DNA from: an uncultured Paracoccus sp.
GTDB lineage: Bacteria; Pseudomonadota; Alphaproteobacteria; Rhodobacterales; Rhodobacteraceae
Direction: 5' to 3'
Assembly: GCF_947487305.1 (NCBI RefSeq)
Contig: NZ_CANKWH010000005.1
Coordinates: forward strand, 124,001 to 188,000
DNA: 64,000 nt
Shown: positions 25,807 through 35,339 of the stretch, piece by piece
Numbering within the stretch: position 1 is the stretch's first letter
Layout: each line of letters opens with the position of its first letter
Made by a program: the position numbers and the translations under genes
Notes under the pieces: model-generated
Told to the model about the DNA's origin: nothing
What the model saw: the letters and a program-made list of their open reading frames with translations, nothing else
Database searches by the model: none

Positions 25807-26439
25807 TCAATCCAGTTCGGTCACGCTGCGGATGATCTTGCCGACCAGGCCGTAATCCACGGCCTCCTGCGTGTTCAGCCAGAAGTCCCGGTTGGTGTCC
25901 TTCTCGATCCGCTCGACCGTCTGGCCGGTGGCGTCGGCCATGATCTGGTTCAGACGCTCGCGCATCAGCCGGATCTGCTCGGCCTGAATCATCATGTCCG
26001 AGGTGGTGCCGCCGATGCCGCCCGAGGGCTGGTGCAGCAGGAAGCGGGTGTTGGGCAGGCAGAAGCGGTTCTGCCGCTGCGCGCCGACAAAGATCAGCGC
26101 CCCGGCCGAAGCCACCCAGCCCGAACCGATGGTGCGCACCACGGGACGGATGAACTTGATCACGTCATGGATCATGTCGCCCGATTCCACATGCCCGCCG
26201 GGCGAGGAAATCAGCATGTTGATCGGCTTGTCGCTTTCTTCCGCAAGGGCCAGAAGATGCGCCACGGTGCGCTGCGCCAGCTTGTCATTGATCTCGCCCG
26301 CCACGATCACCGTGCGGGACTTGAAGTAGAGCTTGCCCATATTGTCGCCTTCGGGCAGGCCCAGACCCTCGCTTTTCTCGTCGCGGCGGTCGTCACCCTC
26401 GTCTTCGTCTTCGTCGTCCAGCCAAATGTGCCGCGTCAT
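25807..26439 (-). CDS. ClpP-like serine protease
   Basis: A 210-residue protein of the ClpP fold, normally the proteolytic chamber subunit working with ClpX or ClpA. The triad positions are filled: Ser in GWVASAGALI, His in FLLHQPSGG and Asp in DTNRDFWL. Other family blocks are SSPGGHVESGDMIHDVI and EQIRLMRERLNQI. The N-terminus has an unusual acidic stretch (WLDDEDEDEGDD). I chose the second Met because AAGGAG lies 6 bases before it. It sits between the formaldehyde genes adhC and fghA, an odd place. It is probably a secondary ClpP, with the housekeeping clpP-clpX pair elsewhere. Confidence 0.88.
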   Translation of the reverse strand: MTRHIWLDDEDEDEGDDRRDEKSEGLGLPEGDNMGKLYFKSRTVIVAGEINDKLAQRTVAHLLALAEESDKPINMLISSPGGHVESGDMIHDVIKFIRPVVRTIGSGWVASAGALIFVGAQRQNRFCLPNTRFLLHQPSGGIGGTTSDMMIQAEQIRLMRERLNQIMADATGQTVERIEKDTNRDFWLNTQEAVDYGLVGKIIRSVTELD

Positions 26440-26516
26440 CCTGCTCTCCTTCACATCTCAAGGCGACGGCGGGACCAGTGGCCCCGCCGTATATCTACCT
26501 AAGCAGCGATGAAGGA

Positions 26517-27644
<1,128 letters not shown>

Positions 27645-27725
27645 GTCTAGCAACTCCTTCGGGTGTGTTCATGGCCGAGGGGGCCGGTTTCCGCGGCCCC
27701 CAGGGGTTAGTTCTGCCCAGATCGG

Positions 27726-28310
27726 TCAGGCCGGTAAGGCCCCCGAGCGTTTGGCGATATGGGTGGCGATGGCGTCCATCAAGGGCGGCGACAGCGCGTC
27801 ATAGGGTTCCAGCCCCAGTTCGCGCAGACGCGCCCGGATGCCGTCCATCCGCGAGGGATCGACACCCGATTCGATGACAGAGCTGACGAAAGCGGCGAAT
27901 TCCGGCGCCGACCAGCCATCCTCGGATGACAGTTCGGTATGGACGAAATCGAGGCCATAGAAGGGATGGTCCTTGTTCTCGATCCGGCCATACATGTGAA
28001 CGCCGCAATCCTTGCAGCGATGGCGCTGGATCGGTGCATCCTTGTTGACGATCTCCAGCTTCTCGGCGCCCTGCACCACCTCGATCGCGTCACGGCCAAC
28101 CACGGCCACCTGGCTGAACACCGCCCCATCGGGCTTCCAGCACTTGGTGCAGCCGCAGACATGGTTATGCGCCGTCTGTGCCCCGACCCGGACCTTGACC
28201 GGATTGCTGGCGCAGTGGCAGGTCAGTTCCCCGCCACCGAAATTCGGATTGCCATTCTTGACGCCGTGATCGACGGCTGGGTGAATGGTGACCCCATCAG
28301 TGCTAGCCAT
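27726..28310 (-). CDS. gfa: S-(hydroxymethyl)glutathione synthase (glutathione-dependent formaldehyde-activating enzyme)
   Basis: A 194-residue zinc protein that promotes condensation of formaldehyde with glutathione. The Gfa zinc-cysteine pattern is clear: [21 protein letters not shown] and [16 protein letters not shown]. It is first of the run gfa-adhC-clpP-like-fghA-xoxF, so the enzymes for the product of XoxF lie next to the dehydrogenase. The ATG encodes [11 protein letters not shown]; length is normal. Confidence 0.96.
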   Translation of the reverse strand: MASTDGVTIHPAVDHGVKNGNPNFGGGELTCHCASNPVKVRVGAQTAHNHVCGCTKCWKPDGAVFSQVAVVGRDAIEVVQGAEKLEIVNKDAPIQRHRCKDCGVHMYGRIENKDHPFYGLDFVHTELSSEDGWSAPEFAAFVSSVIESGVDPSRMDGIRARLRELGLEPYDALSPPLMDAIATHIAKRSGALPA

Positions 28311-28403
28311 GGCCCGTTTCCTCCCTAGGCTTCATGGGAAGTCAGCCTGATGCCGGAACGGGGTCTCACACAAGTCAGAGAAAGGTTGTAGCGTGACCGG
28401 GGC

Positions 28404-29174
28404 TTACCCCTCGGCGTTGCCGTTTCCGGCGGTCACGCGGCGCAGGAACGCCCGTGTGCGCTCATCCTCGGGCGCATCGAAGATCTGCGCCGGAGGGCCC
28501 TGTTCGACGATGCGGCCGCCCTCCATGAAAACCACCCGGTCGGCGATCTCGCGGGCGAATTGCATCTCGTGAGTGACGATCAGCATGGTCTGGCGGCCAT
28601 CGGCGATCTGCCGGATCAGATCCAGCACCTCGCCCACCCATTCCGGGTCGAGCGCACTGGTCGGCTCGTCGAAGAGAAGAAGATCACCGTCCAGCGCCAT
28701 CGCGCGGCCAATGCCGATTCGCTGCTGCTGGCCGCCCGAGAGCGCCGCCGGATAGCTGTCGGCCTTGTCGGTCAGGCCGATGCTGGCGAGCACCTCGTCT
28801 GCGCGGGCATCGGCCTTGGAGCGGGACCAACCGCGCACCGTGACCAGACCCTCGGTGATGTTCTGGCGGGCGGTCTTGTTGGCGAAGAGGGCGTAGTTCT
28901 GAAAGACGAAGCCGGTGCGGCGGCGCAGGGCGAGGATCTCGGCCCGGGTCGCGCTGGCCGCATCGACCGACAGATCGCCGATGGTGATCCGGGCGGCATC
29001 CGGGCGGTCAAGAAAGTTCAGGCAACGCAGCAGCGTCGACTTGCCGGTGCCGGAGGGACCGATGATCGCCACGCGCTCGCCCGGCGTCAGGTTCAGGTTG
29101 ATGTCGTTCAGCACGGTATTGGTGCCGAAGCGCTTGGTCAGCCCGGCGATGCTGATGTGGCAATCGGTGGTCAT
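28404..29174 (-). CDS. Polar amino-acid ABC transporter ATP-binding protein
   Basis: A 256-residue ATPase of the GlnQ/HisP class: Walker A GPSGTGKST, Q-loop FVFQNYALFANKT, signature LSGGQQQRIGIGRAM, Walker B LLLFDEPTSALDPE and switch IVTHEMQFA. The ATG overlaps the permease stop (ATGA). It forms a complete importer with the next two genes. Sequence flavour is nearest to cystine-type transporters (TcyN/YecC), but substrate assignment from sequence is weak. Confidence 0.9.
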   Translation of the reverse strand: MTTDCHISIAGLTKRFGTNTVLNDINLNLTPGERVAIIGPSGTGKSTLLRCLNFLDRPDAARITIGDLSVDAASATRAEILALRRRTGFVFQNYALFANKTARQNITEGLVTVRGWSRSKADARADEVLASIGLTDKADSYPAALSGGQQQRIGIGRAMALDGDLLLFDEPTSALDPEWVGEVLDLIRQIADGRQTMLIVTHEMQFAREIADRVVFMEGGRIVEQGPPAQIFDAPEDERTRAFLRRVTAGNGNAEG

Positions 29175-29845
29175 CGGGCAAAGGCCTTCTGCATGTTGCG
29201 TTCCAGCGCGCGTTGCACAAACGACAGCGCCTCGACCAGCAGCCAATAGATGACCGCGACTACTAGGAAGGCCTCGAGATAGAGAAAGCTGCCGGCGGCC
29301 TCTTTCTGCGCGGCGCCCATCATCTCGGTCACGCCGAGGGTGAAGGCCAGCGAGGTGCTTTTGATGACATCGATGTAGTAGTTCATCAGCGTCGGCGCGG
29401 CGATGCGGGCGGCCTGCGGCAGGATGATCCGGCGCAGCATCTGGGCACGGGTCATGCCGATCGACTCGGCGGCCTCCCACTGGCTGCGGTCGACGCCAAG
29501 GATCGCGGCGCGGATCGATTCCGCCATATAGGCCGAGAAATGTAGCGTCAGGCCGATGATCGCGGCGGTCACGCCGTCGATCTTGGACAGCGTCGGCATC
29601 AGCTGCGGCAGGCCGTAATAGAACAGGAACAGCTGGACGAGCAGCGGCGTGCCGCGGAAGAAGCTGATGAAGACGGCGACGAACTGGTCGATCACCGGCA
29701 GCTTCAGTACCCGCACGATGGCCAAGAGTGCCGCCAGCAGCAAGGCAAGAACCATGGCGACGGAAGCCATCGCCATGGTCTTGGGGACATAGCCCAGAAT
29801 GACCGGCACAAGGCCGGCCATGTAATCGAGGTCGAGTCCGCGCAT
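29171..29845 (-). CDS. Polar amino-acid ABC transporter permease
   Basis: A 224-residue HisM/GlnP-type permease. An N-terminal TM bundle (GLVPVILGYVPKTMAMASVA...) and the ATPase-contact loop SIRAAILGVDRSQWEAAESIGMTRAQMLRRIILPQA are diagnostic. FFRGTPLLVQLFLFYYGLP is the family signature. The start overlaps the binding-protein stop by one base, and the stop overlaps the ATPase start. It probably works as a homodimer, since only one permease gene is present. Confidence 0.92.
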   Translation of the reverse strand: MRGLDLDYMAGLVPVILGYVPKTMAMASVAMVLALLLAALLAIVRVLKLPVIDQFVAVFISFFRGTPLLVQLFLFYYGLPQLMPTLSKIDGVTAAIIGLTLHFSAYMAESIRAAILGVDRSQWEAAESIGMTRAQMLRRIILPQAARIAAPTLMNYYIDVIKSTSLAFTLGVTEMMGAAQKEAAGSFLYLEAFLVVAVIYWLLVEALSFVQRALERNMQKAFAR

Positions 29846-30618
29846 CAGTTGGCGGGGGCGGCCTCACCGGCCGGCCGGGTCACATCGGCATCCAGCCATT
29901 TCTGCGAGATCTCGGCCAGCTTGCCGTTTTCCTTCAGCGTGGTGATGGCGGCATCGACCTTGTCGCGCATGGCAATCCCGGCCTCGTCATTGCGGAAGGG
30001 CAGCGCGTTGCGGATCTCACTGAAGGGCTGGCCCGCCTGTTCCAGCGGCGCCGGGCTTTTGGCGATGACCTGTGCGGTGGACACGCGGTCCATCACGAAG
30101 GCATCGACGCGGCCAAGGGCAACGTCCTGCTCGATGTTCGACTCGTAGGTGCGGATGTCGATATCGGCGGCATTGGGCAGACCGCGCAGCAGTTCCTCGA
30201 AGTTCGAGCCGAGGTTCACCGCGACCGATTTCCCCGACAAATCGTCGGTGCTGTTGATCCCGACCTCGTTGCCCTCGCGCACGACAACCTGCGCACCGTC
30301 ATAGACATAGGGCTGGGTGAAGACGAATTTCGCCTCGCGTTCGGGGGTGATGGTCAGCTGGTTGGCGATGGTGTCGATGCGGTTCGATTCCAGCGCGCCG
30401 ACCTGGCCCGAGAAGGACATGGTGACGAATTCGATCTCGTCGCCGGTGACTTCGCCAATGGCATTCATGAAGTCGACTTCGAAGCCCTGCAGCTTGTCCT
30501 GTTCGGTGAAGGTGAAGGGGAAATAGCCGCCCGACATGCCGACCCGGATGGTCTCGGCACTGGCGGGGGCAAGGCTGGCAGCGGTCAGGGCCAGCGCGGC
30601 AAACAGCGGTTTCAGCAT
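29845..30618 (-). CDS. Polar amino-acid ABC transporter substrate-binding protein
   Basis: A 257-residue exported protein (signal peptide MLKPLFAALALTAASLAPASA) of SBP family 3. It shows IRVGMSGGYFPFTFTEQDKLQGFEVDF-type blocks: a ligand-binding YFPF.F segment, the G-F-E-V-D-F signature and the late QNA-like ALPFRND. I chose the ATG with AAGGAG 6 bases upstream. First gene of a three-gene importer. Cystine or another small polar amino acid is the best guess. Confidence 0.9.
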   Translation of the reverse strand: MLKPLFAALALTAASLAPASAETIRVGMSGGYFPFTFTEQDKLQGFEVDFMNAIGEVTGDEIEFVTMSFSGQVGALESNRIDTIANQLTITPEREAKFVFTQPYVYDGAQVVVREGNEVGINSTDDLSGKSVAVNLGSNFEELLRGLPNAADIDIRTYESNIEQDVALGRVDAFVMDRVSTAQVIAKSPAPLEQAGQPFSEIRNALPFRNDEAGIAMRDKVDAAITTLKENGKLAEISQKWLDADVTRPAGEAAPAN

Positions 30619-30733
30619 CGGAAACTCCTTAATTTTCAGCAGACAGATGTGACGACTGTCTGCCACTCGCAAGGGGAGATTCCGGGAAGTTAAACAGAAA
30701 GGATCAGCGTTTGCCAAGCATCCGCGTCAGGCG

Positions 30734-30775
30734 GAACGCCGTTCGCCGACCGGACGGTCAGCTGGAACGGCGTTC
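30734..30775 (-). terminator. Long inverted repeat downstream of grpE
   Basis: An 11-bp sequence, GAACGCCGTTC, is followed 20 bases later by its exact reverse complement GAACGGCGTTC, with a smaller ACCG-GA-CGGT hairpin between them. Each 11-mer is itself nearly palindromic. It lies 14 bases after the grpE stop and probably terminates the hrcA-grpE transcript; there is no T-run. Confidence 0.5.
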
Positions 30776-30789
30776 GGCTGATTGCGGGC

Positions 30790-31320
30790 TCAGCTGGCCG
30801 GCGTCGAGCTGACGCCGACCTTGGCCGGGCGCAGCAGGCGGTCATGCAGCTTGAAGCCGTTATCCATGACCTGGATGATGTCGCCGGCGCGGGTGCCGGG
30901 CACCGGGGCCTCGAACATGGCCTCGTGGTTCTGCGGGTCGAACCGCTCGCCGATTTCGGGCGCGAGGATGGTGATGCCGTGTTTCTTGAACACGTTCGCC
31001 AGCTCGCGCAGGGTCAGTTCGACCCCTTCGATCAGGCCGGGCGCGGCGGCGCGCTGTTCGTCGCCGGCGGTGTCCAGCGCGCGTGTCAGCGCGTCATGGA
31101 CCGGCAGAAGGTCGCGGGCAAGGCGGGTGCCGCCATATTGCTCGGCATCGCGGCGCTCTTTGTCGGCGCGCTTGCGGGCGTTCTCGGCATCGGCCAGGGC
31201 CCGCATGAACTTGTCGCGCAACTCGTCGCGTTCGGCCGTCAGACGCTCGATCTCGTCCACCGGGTCGGCCAGCGGGTCTTCAATCGGGTCTTCACTGGCA
31301 AATTCGTTCTGATCGGTCAT
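30790..31320 (-). CDS. grpE: Nucleotide exchange factor GrpE
   Basis: A 176-residue cytoplasmic co-chaperone that releases ADP from DnaK. An acidic N-terminus is followed by a long coiled coil (EIERLTAERDELRDKFMRALADAENARKRA, described in part) and a beta-domain ending FKLHDRLLRPAKVGVS, the GrpE signature region. I chose the ATG of MTDQNEF because it lies 4 bases after the hrcA stop; the longer frame overlaps hrcA. It is paired with its heat-shock repressor gene hrcA, as is usual in this group. Confidence 0.95.
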   Translation of the reverse strand: MTDQNEFASEDPIEDPLADPVDEIERLTAERDELRDKFMRALADAENARKRADKERRDAEQYGGTRLARDLLPVHDALTRALDTAGDEQRAAAPGLIEGVELTLRELANVFKKHGITILAPEIGERFDPQNHEAMFEAPVPGTRAGDIIQVMDNGFKLHDRLLRPAKVGVSSTPAS

Positions 31321-31324
31321 CGCA

Positions 31325-32380
31325 TCATCCTTTTCGGCCAGAGAGCACCCGGCCGACCAACTGAGCCGTGTAATCGACAATCGGAACGATGCGGCCATAG
31401 TTCAGCCGCGTCGGCCCGATGACACCAACGGCACCCACAATCTTTCGGTCGGCATTCATATAGGGCGAAACGACCAGAGAGGAACCCGAAAGAGAGAAAA
31501 GTTTGTTCTCGGAGCCGATAAAAATGCGCACCCCCTCGCCCTGCTCGGCCAGTTCCAGAAACTGGGCGATATCGCGCTTGCGCTCGAGATCGTCAAAAAG
31601 CTCTCGCACCCGGTCGATATCGGCTTCCTGGCTGTCCAGCAGATTGGACCGCCCGCGCACGATCAGCCGGGGGTCGCTGTCCGCCGTGTCCCACAGCGCG
31701 AGGCCGGATTCGACCAGTTGCGCCGCCAGCCCGTCGAGTTGCTGCCGTCGGGCGGTGATCTCGGCGGCGATATGGCCGCGCAGTTCGGAGAGCGTGCGGC
31801 CCTCGGCAATGGCATTGAGGAAATTCGCCGCCTCGCGCATGGATGAGGGCGTCTGGCCAAGCGGCGGGGTGAAGACCCGGTTCTCGACATGGCCATCGGC
31901 AAAGACCAGCACCACCAGCGCGCGGTCGGGGCCGAGGGTGACGAAATCGATGTGGCGCACCGGCGCCTCGTGCTTGGGCATCAGCACCAGCGAGGCGCCA
32001 TGGGTGATGCTGCTGAGCGCGGTGCTGACGCGGTCGAGAAGCGTTCCGGTATCGGGATTGTCATTGCCGATGGTCTGCTCGATCCGGGCGCGGTCGACGG
32101 GATCGACGGCATCGACCTCCATCATGCCATCGACGAACAGCCGGAGCCCCAGCTGCGTGGGCAAGCGCCCGGCCGAGACGTGGGGGCTGTCGAGAAGCCC
32201 GAGATACTCCAGATCCTGCATGACGTTGCGGATGGTCGCCGCACTGACGCGTTCGGTCATATCGCGCGTGAGCGTGCGCGAGCCCACCGGCTCGCCGGTC
32301 TGCAGATAGGATTCCACGACGCGGCGAAACACCTCGCGCGAGCGGTCATTCAGTTCGGAAAGCTGTGTCTGCTGGCTCAA
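31325..32380 (-). CDS. hrcA: Heat-inducible transcription repressor HrcA
   Basis: A 351-residue repressor of class I heat-shock genes that binds CIRCE operators. The N-terminal winged helix (LNDRSREVFRRVVESYLQTGEPVGSRTL) fixes the start at TTG with GAGAGGA upstream. The C-terminal domain ends SVVSPYMNADRKIVGAVGVIGPTRLNYGRI, a diagnostic HrcA block. No CIRCE sequence was seen in the short space before it, so hrcA-grpE may not be self-regulated here. It is divergent from rph with 75 bases between. Confidence 0.95.
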   Translation of the reverse strand: MSQQTQLSELNDRSREVFRRVVESYLQTGEPVGSRTLTRDMTERVSAATIRNVMQDLEYLGLLDSPHVSAGRLPTQLGLRLFVDGMMEVDAVDPVDRARIEQTIGNDNPDTGTLLDRVSTALSSITHGASLVLMPKHEAPVRHIDFVTLGPDRALVVLVFADGHVENRVFTPPLGQTPSSMREAANFLNAIAEGRTLSELRGHIAAEITARRQQLDGLAAQLVESGLALWDTADSDPRLIVRGRSNLLDSQEADIDRVRELFDDLERKRDIAQFLELAEQGEGVRIFIGSENKLFSLSGSSLVVSPYMNADRKIVGAVGVIGPTRLNYGRIVPIVDYTAQLVGRVLSGRKG

Positions 32381-32455
32381 CCGGTCCTCTCGCGGGTTGC
32401 GTCATGACGGGGCGGGCCTGTATGGGGCAGGAAACACTGGAAAGGATGACCGCCC

Positions 32456-33169
32456 ATGCGCCCCTCTGGCAGGAATTTAAGCGAATTGCGCCCGATTACA
32501 ATCGAGACCGGCATCATGGGCCATGCCGAGGGCTCGTGCCTGATCAAGATGGGCGGGACGCATGTGCTGTGCGCCGCCAGCATCGAGGAAAGCCCGCCGC
32601 GCTGGCTGAAGGGAAGCGGCAAGGGCTGGGTGACGGCGGAATACGGTATGCTGCCGCGCGCCACCAATACCCGCAACCGCCGCGAGGCCGCCGTCGGCAA
32701 GCAGGGTGGCCGCACGGTCGAGATCCAGCGGCTGATCGGGCGCAGTCTGCGCGCGGGCGTTGACCTGCGGGCGCTGAACGAGCGGCAGATCACCGTCGAT
32801 TGCGACGTGATCCAGGCCGACGGTGGCACCCGCTGCGCCTCGATCACCGGCGGCTGGGTGGCGCTGCGCATCGCCGTCAACAAGATGCTGAAGGCCGGGG
32901 TGCTGACCAGCGACCCGATCATCGACCACGTGGCCGCGATCTCCTGCGGCATTTATGCCGGGCAGCTGGTGGCCGATCTCGACTATGCCGAGGACAGCGA
33001 GGCCGGGACCGACGGCAATTTCGTCATGACCGGCGCTGGCCGGCTGATCGAGGTGCAGATGTCGGCCGAGGGCGCGACCTTCTCGCGCGACGAGATGGGC
33101 GGCTTGCTGGATCTGGCCGAGGCCGGCGTGGCCGGGCTGGTCGCTGCACAGAAAGCGGCTGTGGCATGA
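32456..33169 (+). CDS. rph: Ribonuclease PH
   Basis: A 237-residue phosphorolytic 3'-5' exoribonuclease that trims tRNA 3' ends. The N-terminus MRPSGR.LSELRPI.I is typical, and [21 protein letters not shown] is the RNase PH signature. [13 protein letters not shown] and [20 protein letters not shown] are further family blocks. First gene of a tight operon with rdgB and hemW; the stop overlaps the rdgB ATG (ATGA). Confidence 0.97.
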   Translation: MRPSGRNLSELRPITIETGIMGHAEGSCLIKMGGTHVLCAASIEESPPRWLKGSGKGWVTAEYGMLPRATNTRNRREAAVGKQGGRTVEIQRLIGRSLRAGVDLRALNERQITVDCDVIQADGGTRCASITGGWVALRIAVNKMLKAGVLTSDPIIDHVAAISCGIYAGQLVADLDYAEDSEAGTDGNFVMTGAGRLIEVQMSAEGATFSRDEMGGLLDLAEAGVAGLVAAQKAAVA

Positions 33170-33774
33170 GGCGTTTCGAGGGCGAGACGCTGCTGGTCGC
33201 CACGCATAATGCCGGCAAGCTGGCCGAGATGCGGGCGCTGCTGGCGCCCTTGGGGATCACCGTCATCGGGGCGGCCGAGGCGGGACTGGGCGAGCCGGTC
33301 GAGACCGAGGACAATTTCATCGGCAATGCCCGGATCAAGGCACGCGCAGCGATCGAGGCCGCCGGCCTGCCCGTCCTCGCCGATGACAGCGGCATCAGCA
33401 TCGACGCGCTGAATGGTGCGCCCGGCGTCTACACCGCCGATTGGGCCGAGACCGGCCAAGGCCGCGATTTCGGCATGGCGATGGAACGCGCCTGGCGCGA
33501 GCTCGAGGCGGTGAACGCCCCCCTGCCCCGCACGGCGCAATTCCGCTGCACGCTGGTGCTGATGTGGCCCGACGGCCATGACGAGGTGTTCGAGGGCGTC
33601 CTGCCCGGTCAGGTCGTCTGGCCGCCGCGCGGGGCCGAGGGCCATGGCTATGACCCGATCTTCATGCCGGAGGGGCATCAGATCACCCTGGGCGAGATGC
33701 CGGCGGAGCAGAAGAACTCGCTGAGCCACCGGGCGCGGGCCGTGGCGAAGATGATGGAGGGCAGTTTTGCCTGA
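33166..33774 (+). CDS. rdgB: XTP/dITP pyrophosphatase (RdgB/HAM1 family)
   Basis: A 202-residue nucleotide-pool sanitising enzyme hydrolysing dITP and XTP to the monophosphates. Motifs are [14 protein letters not shown] (substrate loop, T-x-N-x2-K), [35 protein letters not shown] and SHRARA. The ATG overlaps the rph stop, and the end overlaps the hemW TTG start by 8 bases. The rph-rdgB-hemW order is common in alphaproteobacteria. Confidence 0.97.
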   Translation: MRRFEGETLLVATHNAGKLAEMRALLAPLGITVIGAAEAGLGEPVETEDNFIGNARIKARAAIEAAGLPVLADDSGISIDALNGAPGVYTADWAETGQGRDFGMAMERAWRELEAVNAPLPRTAQFRCTLVLMWPDGHDEVFEGVLPGQVVWPPRGAEGHGYDPIFMPEGHQITLGEMPAEQKNSLSHRARAVAKMMEGSFA

Positions 33775-34966
33775 AAAGCGCCTGGTTGAGGCCGCAACGG
33801 CGGGCGAGGATTGGCGTCAGGGCGGGTTCGGGCTTTATGTCCACTGGCCCTTCTGCGCCGCCAAGTGCCCCTATTGCGACTTCAACAGCCATGTCGCCGG
33901 CCAGATCGACCAGCGCCGTTGGGCCGACGCGCTGTCGGCCGAGATCGCACGGCTGGGGCAAGAGGTTCAGGGACCAGCGCGGCAGCTGGATAGCATCTTC
34001 CTTGGCGGCGGCACGCCCTCGCTGATGCTGCCCGAGACGGTGGATGCGGTCATCCGCGCCGCCCGCGCAGCCTGGGGATTTGCCAATGACATCGAGATCA
34101 CGCTGGAAGCCAATCCGACCAGCGTCGAGCAGGGACGCTTTCGCGGCTTTGCCGATGCCGGGGTGAACCGCCTGTCCATGGGCGTGCAATCGCTGCGCGA
34201 CGCCGACTTGCGACGGCTGGGACGGATGCATTCGGCGGCCGAGGCCCGGGCCGCATTCGACATAGCGCGGAACTGTTTTGGCCGTGTGAGCTTTGATCTG
34301 ATCTATGCGCGGCAGGATCAGGGAATTGGGGACTGGCGCGCCGAACTGAACGAGGCGCTGAGCATGGCAGTGGATCACCTGTCGCTGTACCAACTGACGA
34401 TCGAGCCGGGCACCGCATTTGGCGCAAGGCACGCGGCTGGCGGGCTGAAAGGCCTGCCGGATGATGATGTCTCTGCCGATATGTATCTGGAAACGCAGGA
34501 TATTTGCGATGCTGCCGGCCTGCCCTGCTATGAGATTTCGAACCACGCCCGGCCGGGCTCGGAAAGCCGGCACAACCTGATCTACTGGCGCCAGGGCGAT
34601 TGGGCCGCCGTCGGCCCCGGCGCGCATGGACGGCTGACGCTGCCCGGCGGTCGGGTGGCGACCGAGGCACATCGGCAGCCGGGGGCCTGGCTGGCGGCGG
34701 TCGAGGAGCGTGGCTCGGGCGAGAGTGAACGCGGCGATCTGGGGTCTGAGGACCAGGCGACGGAATACTTGCTGATGTCGATGAGGCTGGCCGAGGGGCT
34801 GTCGGCGGCACGCTATGAACAACTGGCCGGGCGCCCGCTGGACGCGGCGGCGCTGGAGCGACTGCAGGACTGGGGCATGGTCGCGGTTCGGGAGGACCAG
34901 GTGATGGCCACGCGGGCCGGGCGACCGGTGCTGAACGCCATCCTGCGCGAACTGGCGGTGAACTGA
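33767..34966 (+). CDS. hemW: Radical SAM family haem chaperone HemW
   Basis: A 399-residue protein related to coproporphyrinogen dehydrogenase HemN but lacking that activity in studied members; it delivers haem to respiratory enzymes. The cluster motif is CAAKCPYCDF (C-x3-C-x2-C-x-F), whose final F typifies HemW against the HemN pattern. GGGTPSLM and SMGVQSL are radical-SAM/HemN blocks, and CYEISNHARPGSESRHNLIYW is the HemW C-terminal signature. The start is TTG, 7-8 bases after ATGGAGGG, within the end of rdgB. Confidence 0.93.
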   Translation: MPEKRLVEAATAGEDWRQGGFGLYVHWPFCAAKCPYCDFNSHVAGQIDQRRWADALSAEIARLGQEVQGPARQLDSIFLGGGTPSLMLPETVDAVIRAARAAWGFANDIEITLEANPTSVEQGRFRGFADAGVNRLSMGVQSLRDADLRRLGRMHSAAEARAAFDIARNCFGRVSFDLIYARQDQGIGDWRAELNEALSMAVDHLSLYQLTIEPGTAFGARHAAGGLKGLPDDDVSADMYLETQDICDAAGLPCYEISNHARPGSESRHNLIYWRQGDWAAVGPGAHGRLTLPGGRVATEAHRQPGAWLAAVEERGSGESERGDLGSEDQATEYLLMSMRLAEGLSAARYEQLAGRPLDAAALERLQDWGMVAVREDQVMATRAGRPVLNAILRELAVN

Positions 34967-34967
34967 G

Positions 34968-35321
34968 ATGCGGATGCTGTGGCTTGGCATCGGCTGGATC
35001 GGTGTGGGCCTGGGCGTCATCGGCCTTGCCCTACCCGTGGTGCCGACCGTGCCTTTCCTGCTGGTCGCGGCCTGGGCCTTCTCGCGCTCGTCGCCGCGGC
35101 TGCGGGAGAAGATCCGCAATCATCCGAAATACGGTCCCGCCGTGCGTGCCTGGCAGGAGCGCGGCGCGGTCTCGCGGCTGGCAAAGCTCTGGGCGGTAAG
35201 CGCCATGAGCTTCGGCGTGGGCCTGTCCTGGTGGCTGGGCATCGATCCGCGCCTGGTGCTGGCGCAGGCCGTCATCTGCACCAGCATTGCGGCCTACGTC
35301 GTCACGCGACCCACGGTCTGA
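34968..35321 (+). CDS. DUF454 (YbaN-like) inner-membrane protein
   Basis: A 117-residue membrane protein with a hydrophobic hairpin at the start (LGIGWIGVGLGVIGLALPVVPTVPFLLVAAWAF) and a second hydrophobic pair near the end. The sequence GLALPVVPTVPFLLVAAWAFSRSSPRL with LRNHP-like IRNHPKYG is typical of DUF454. It lies 1 base after the hemW stop, as the last gene of the rph operon, and converges on parB. Function unknown. Confidence 0.88.
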   Translation: MRMLWLGIGWIGVGLGVIGLALPVVPTVPFLLVAAWAFSRSSPRLREKIRNHPKYGPAVRAWQERGAVSRLAKLWAVSAMSFGVGLSWWLGIDPRLVLAQAVICTSIAAYVVTRPTV

Positions 35322-35339
35322 CCTGTCGAGCTGGCAGCG

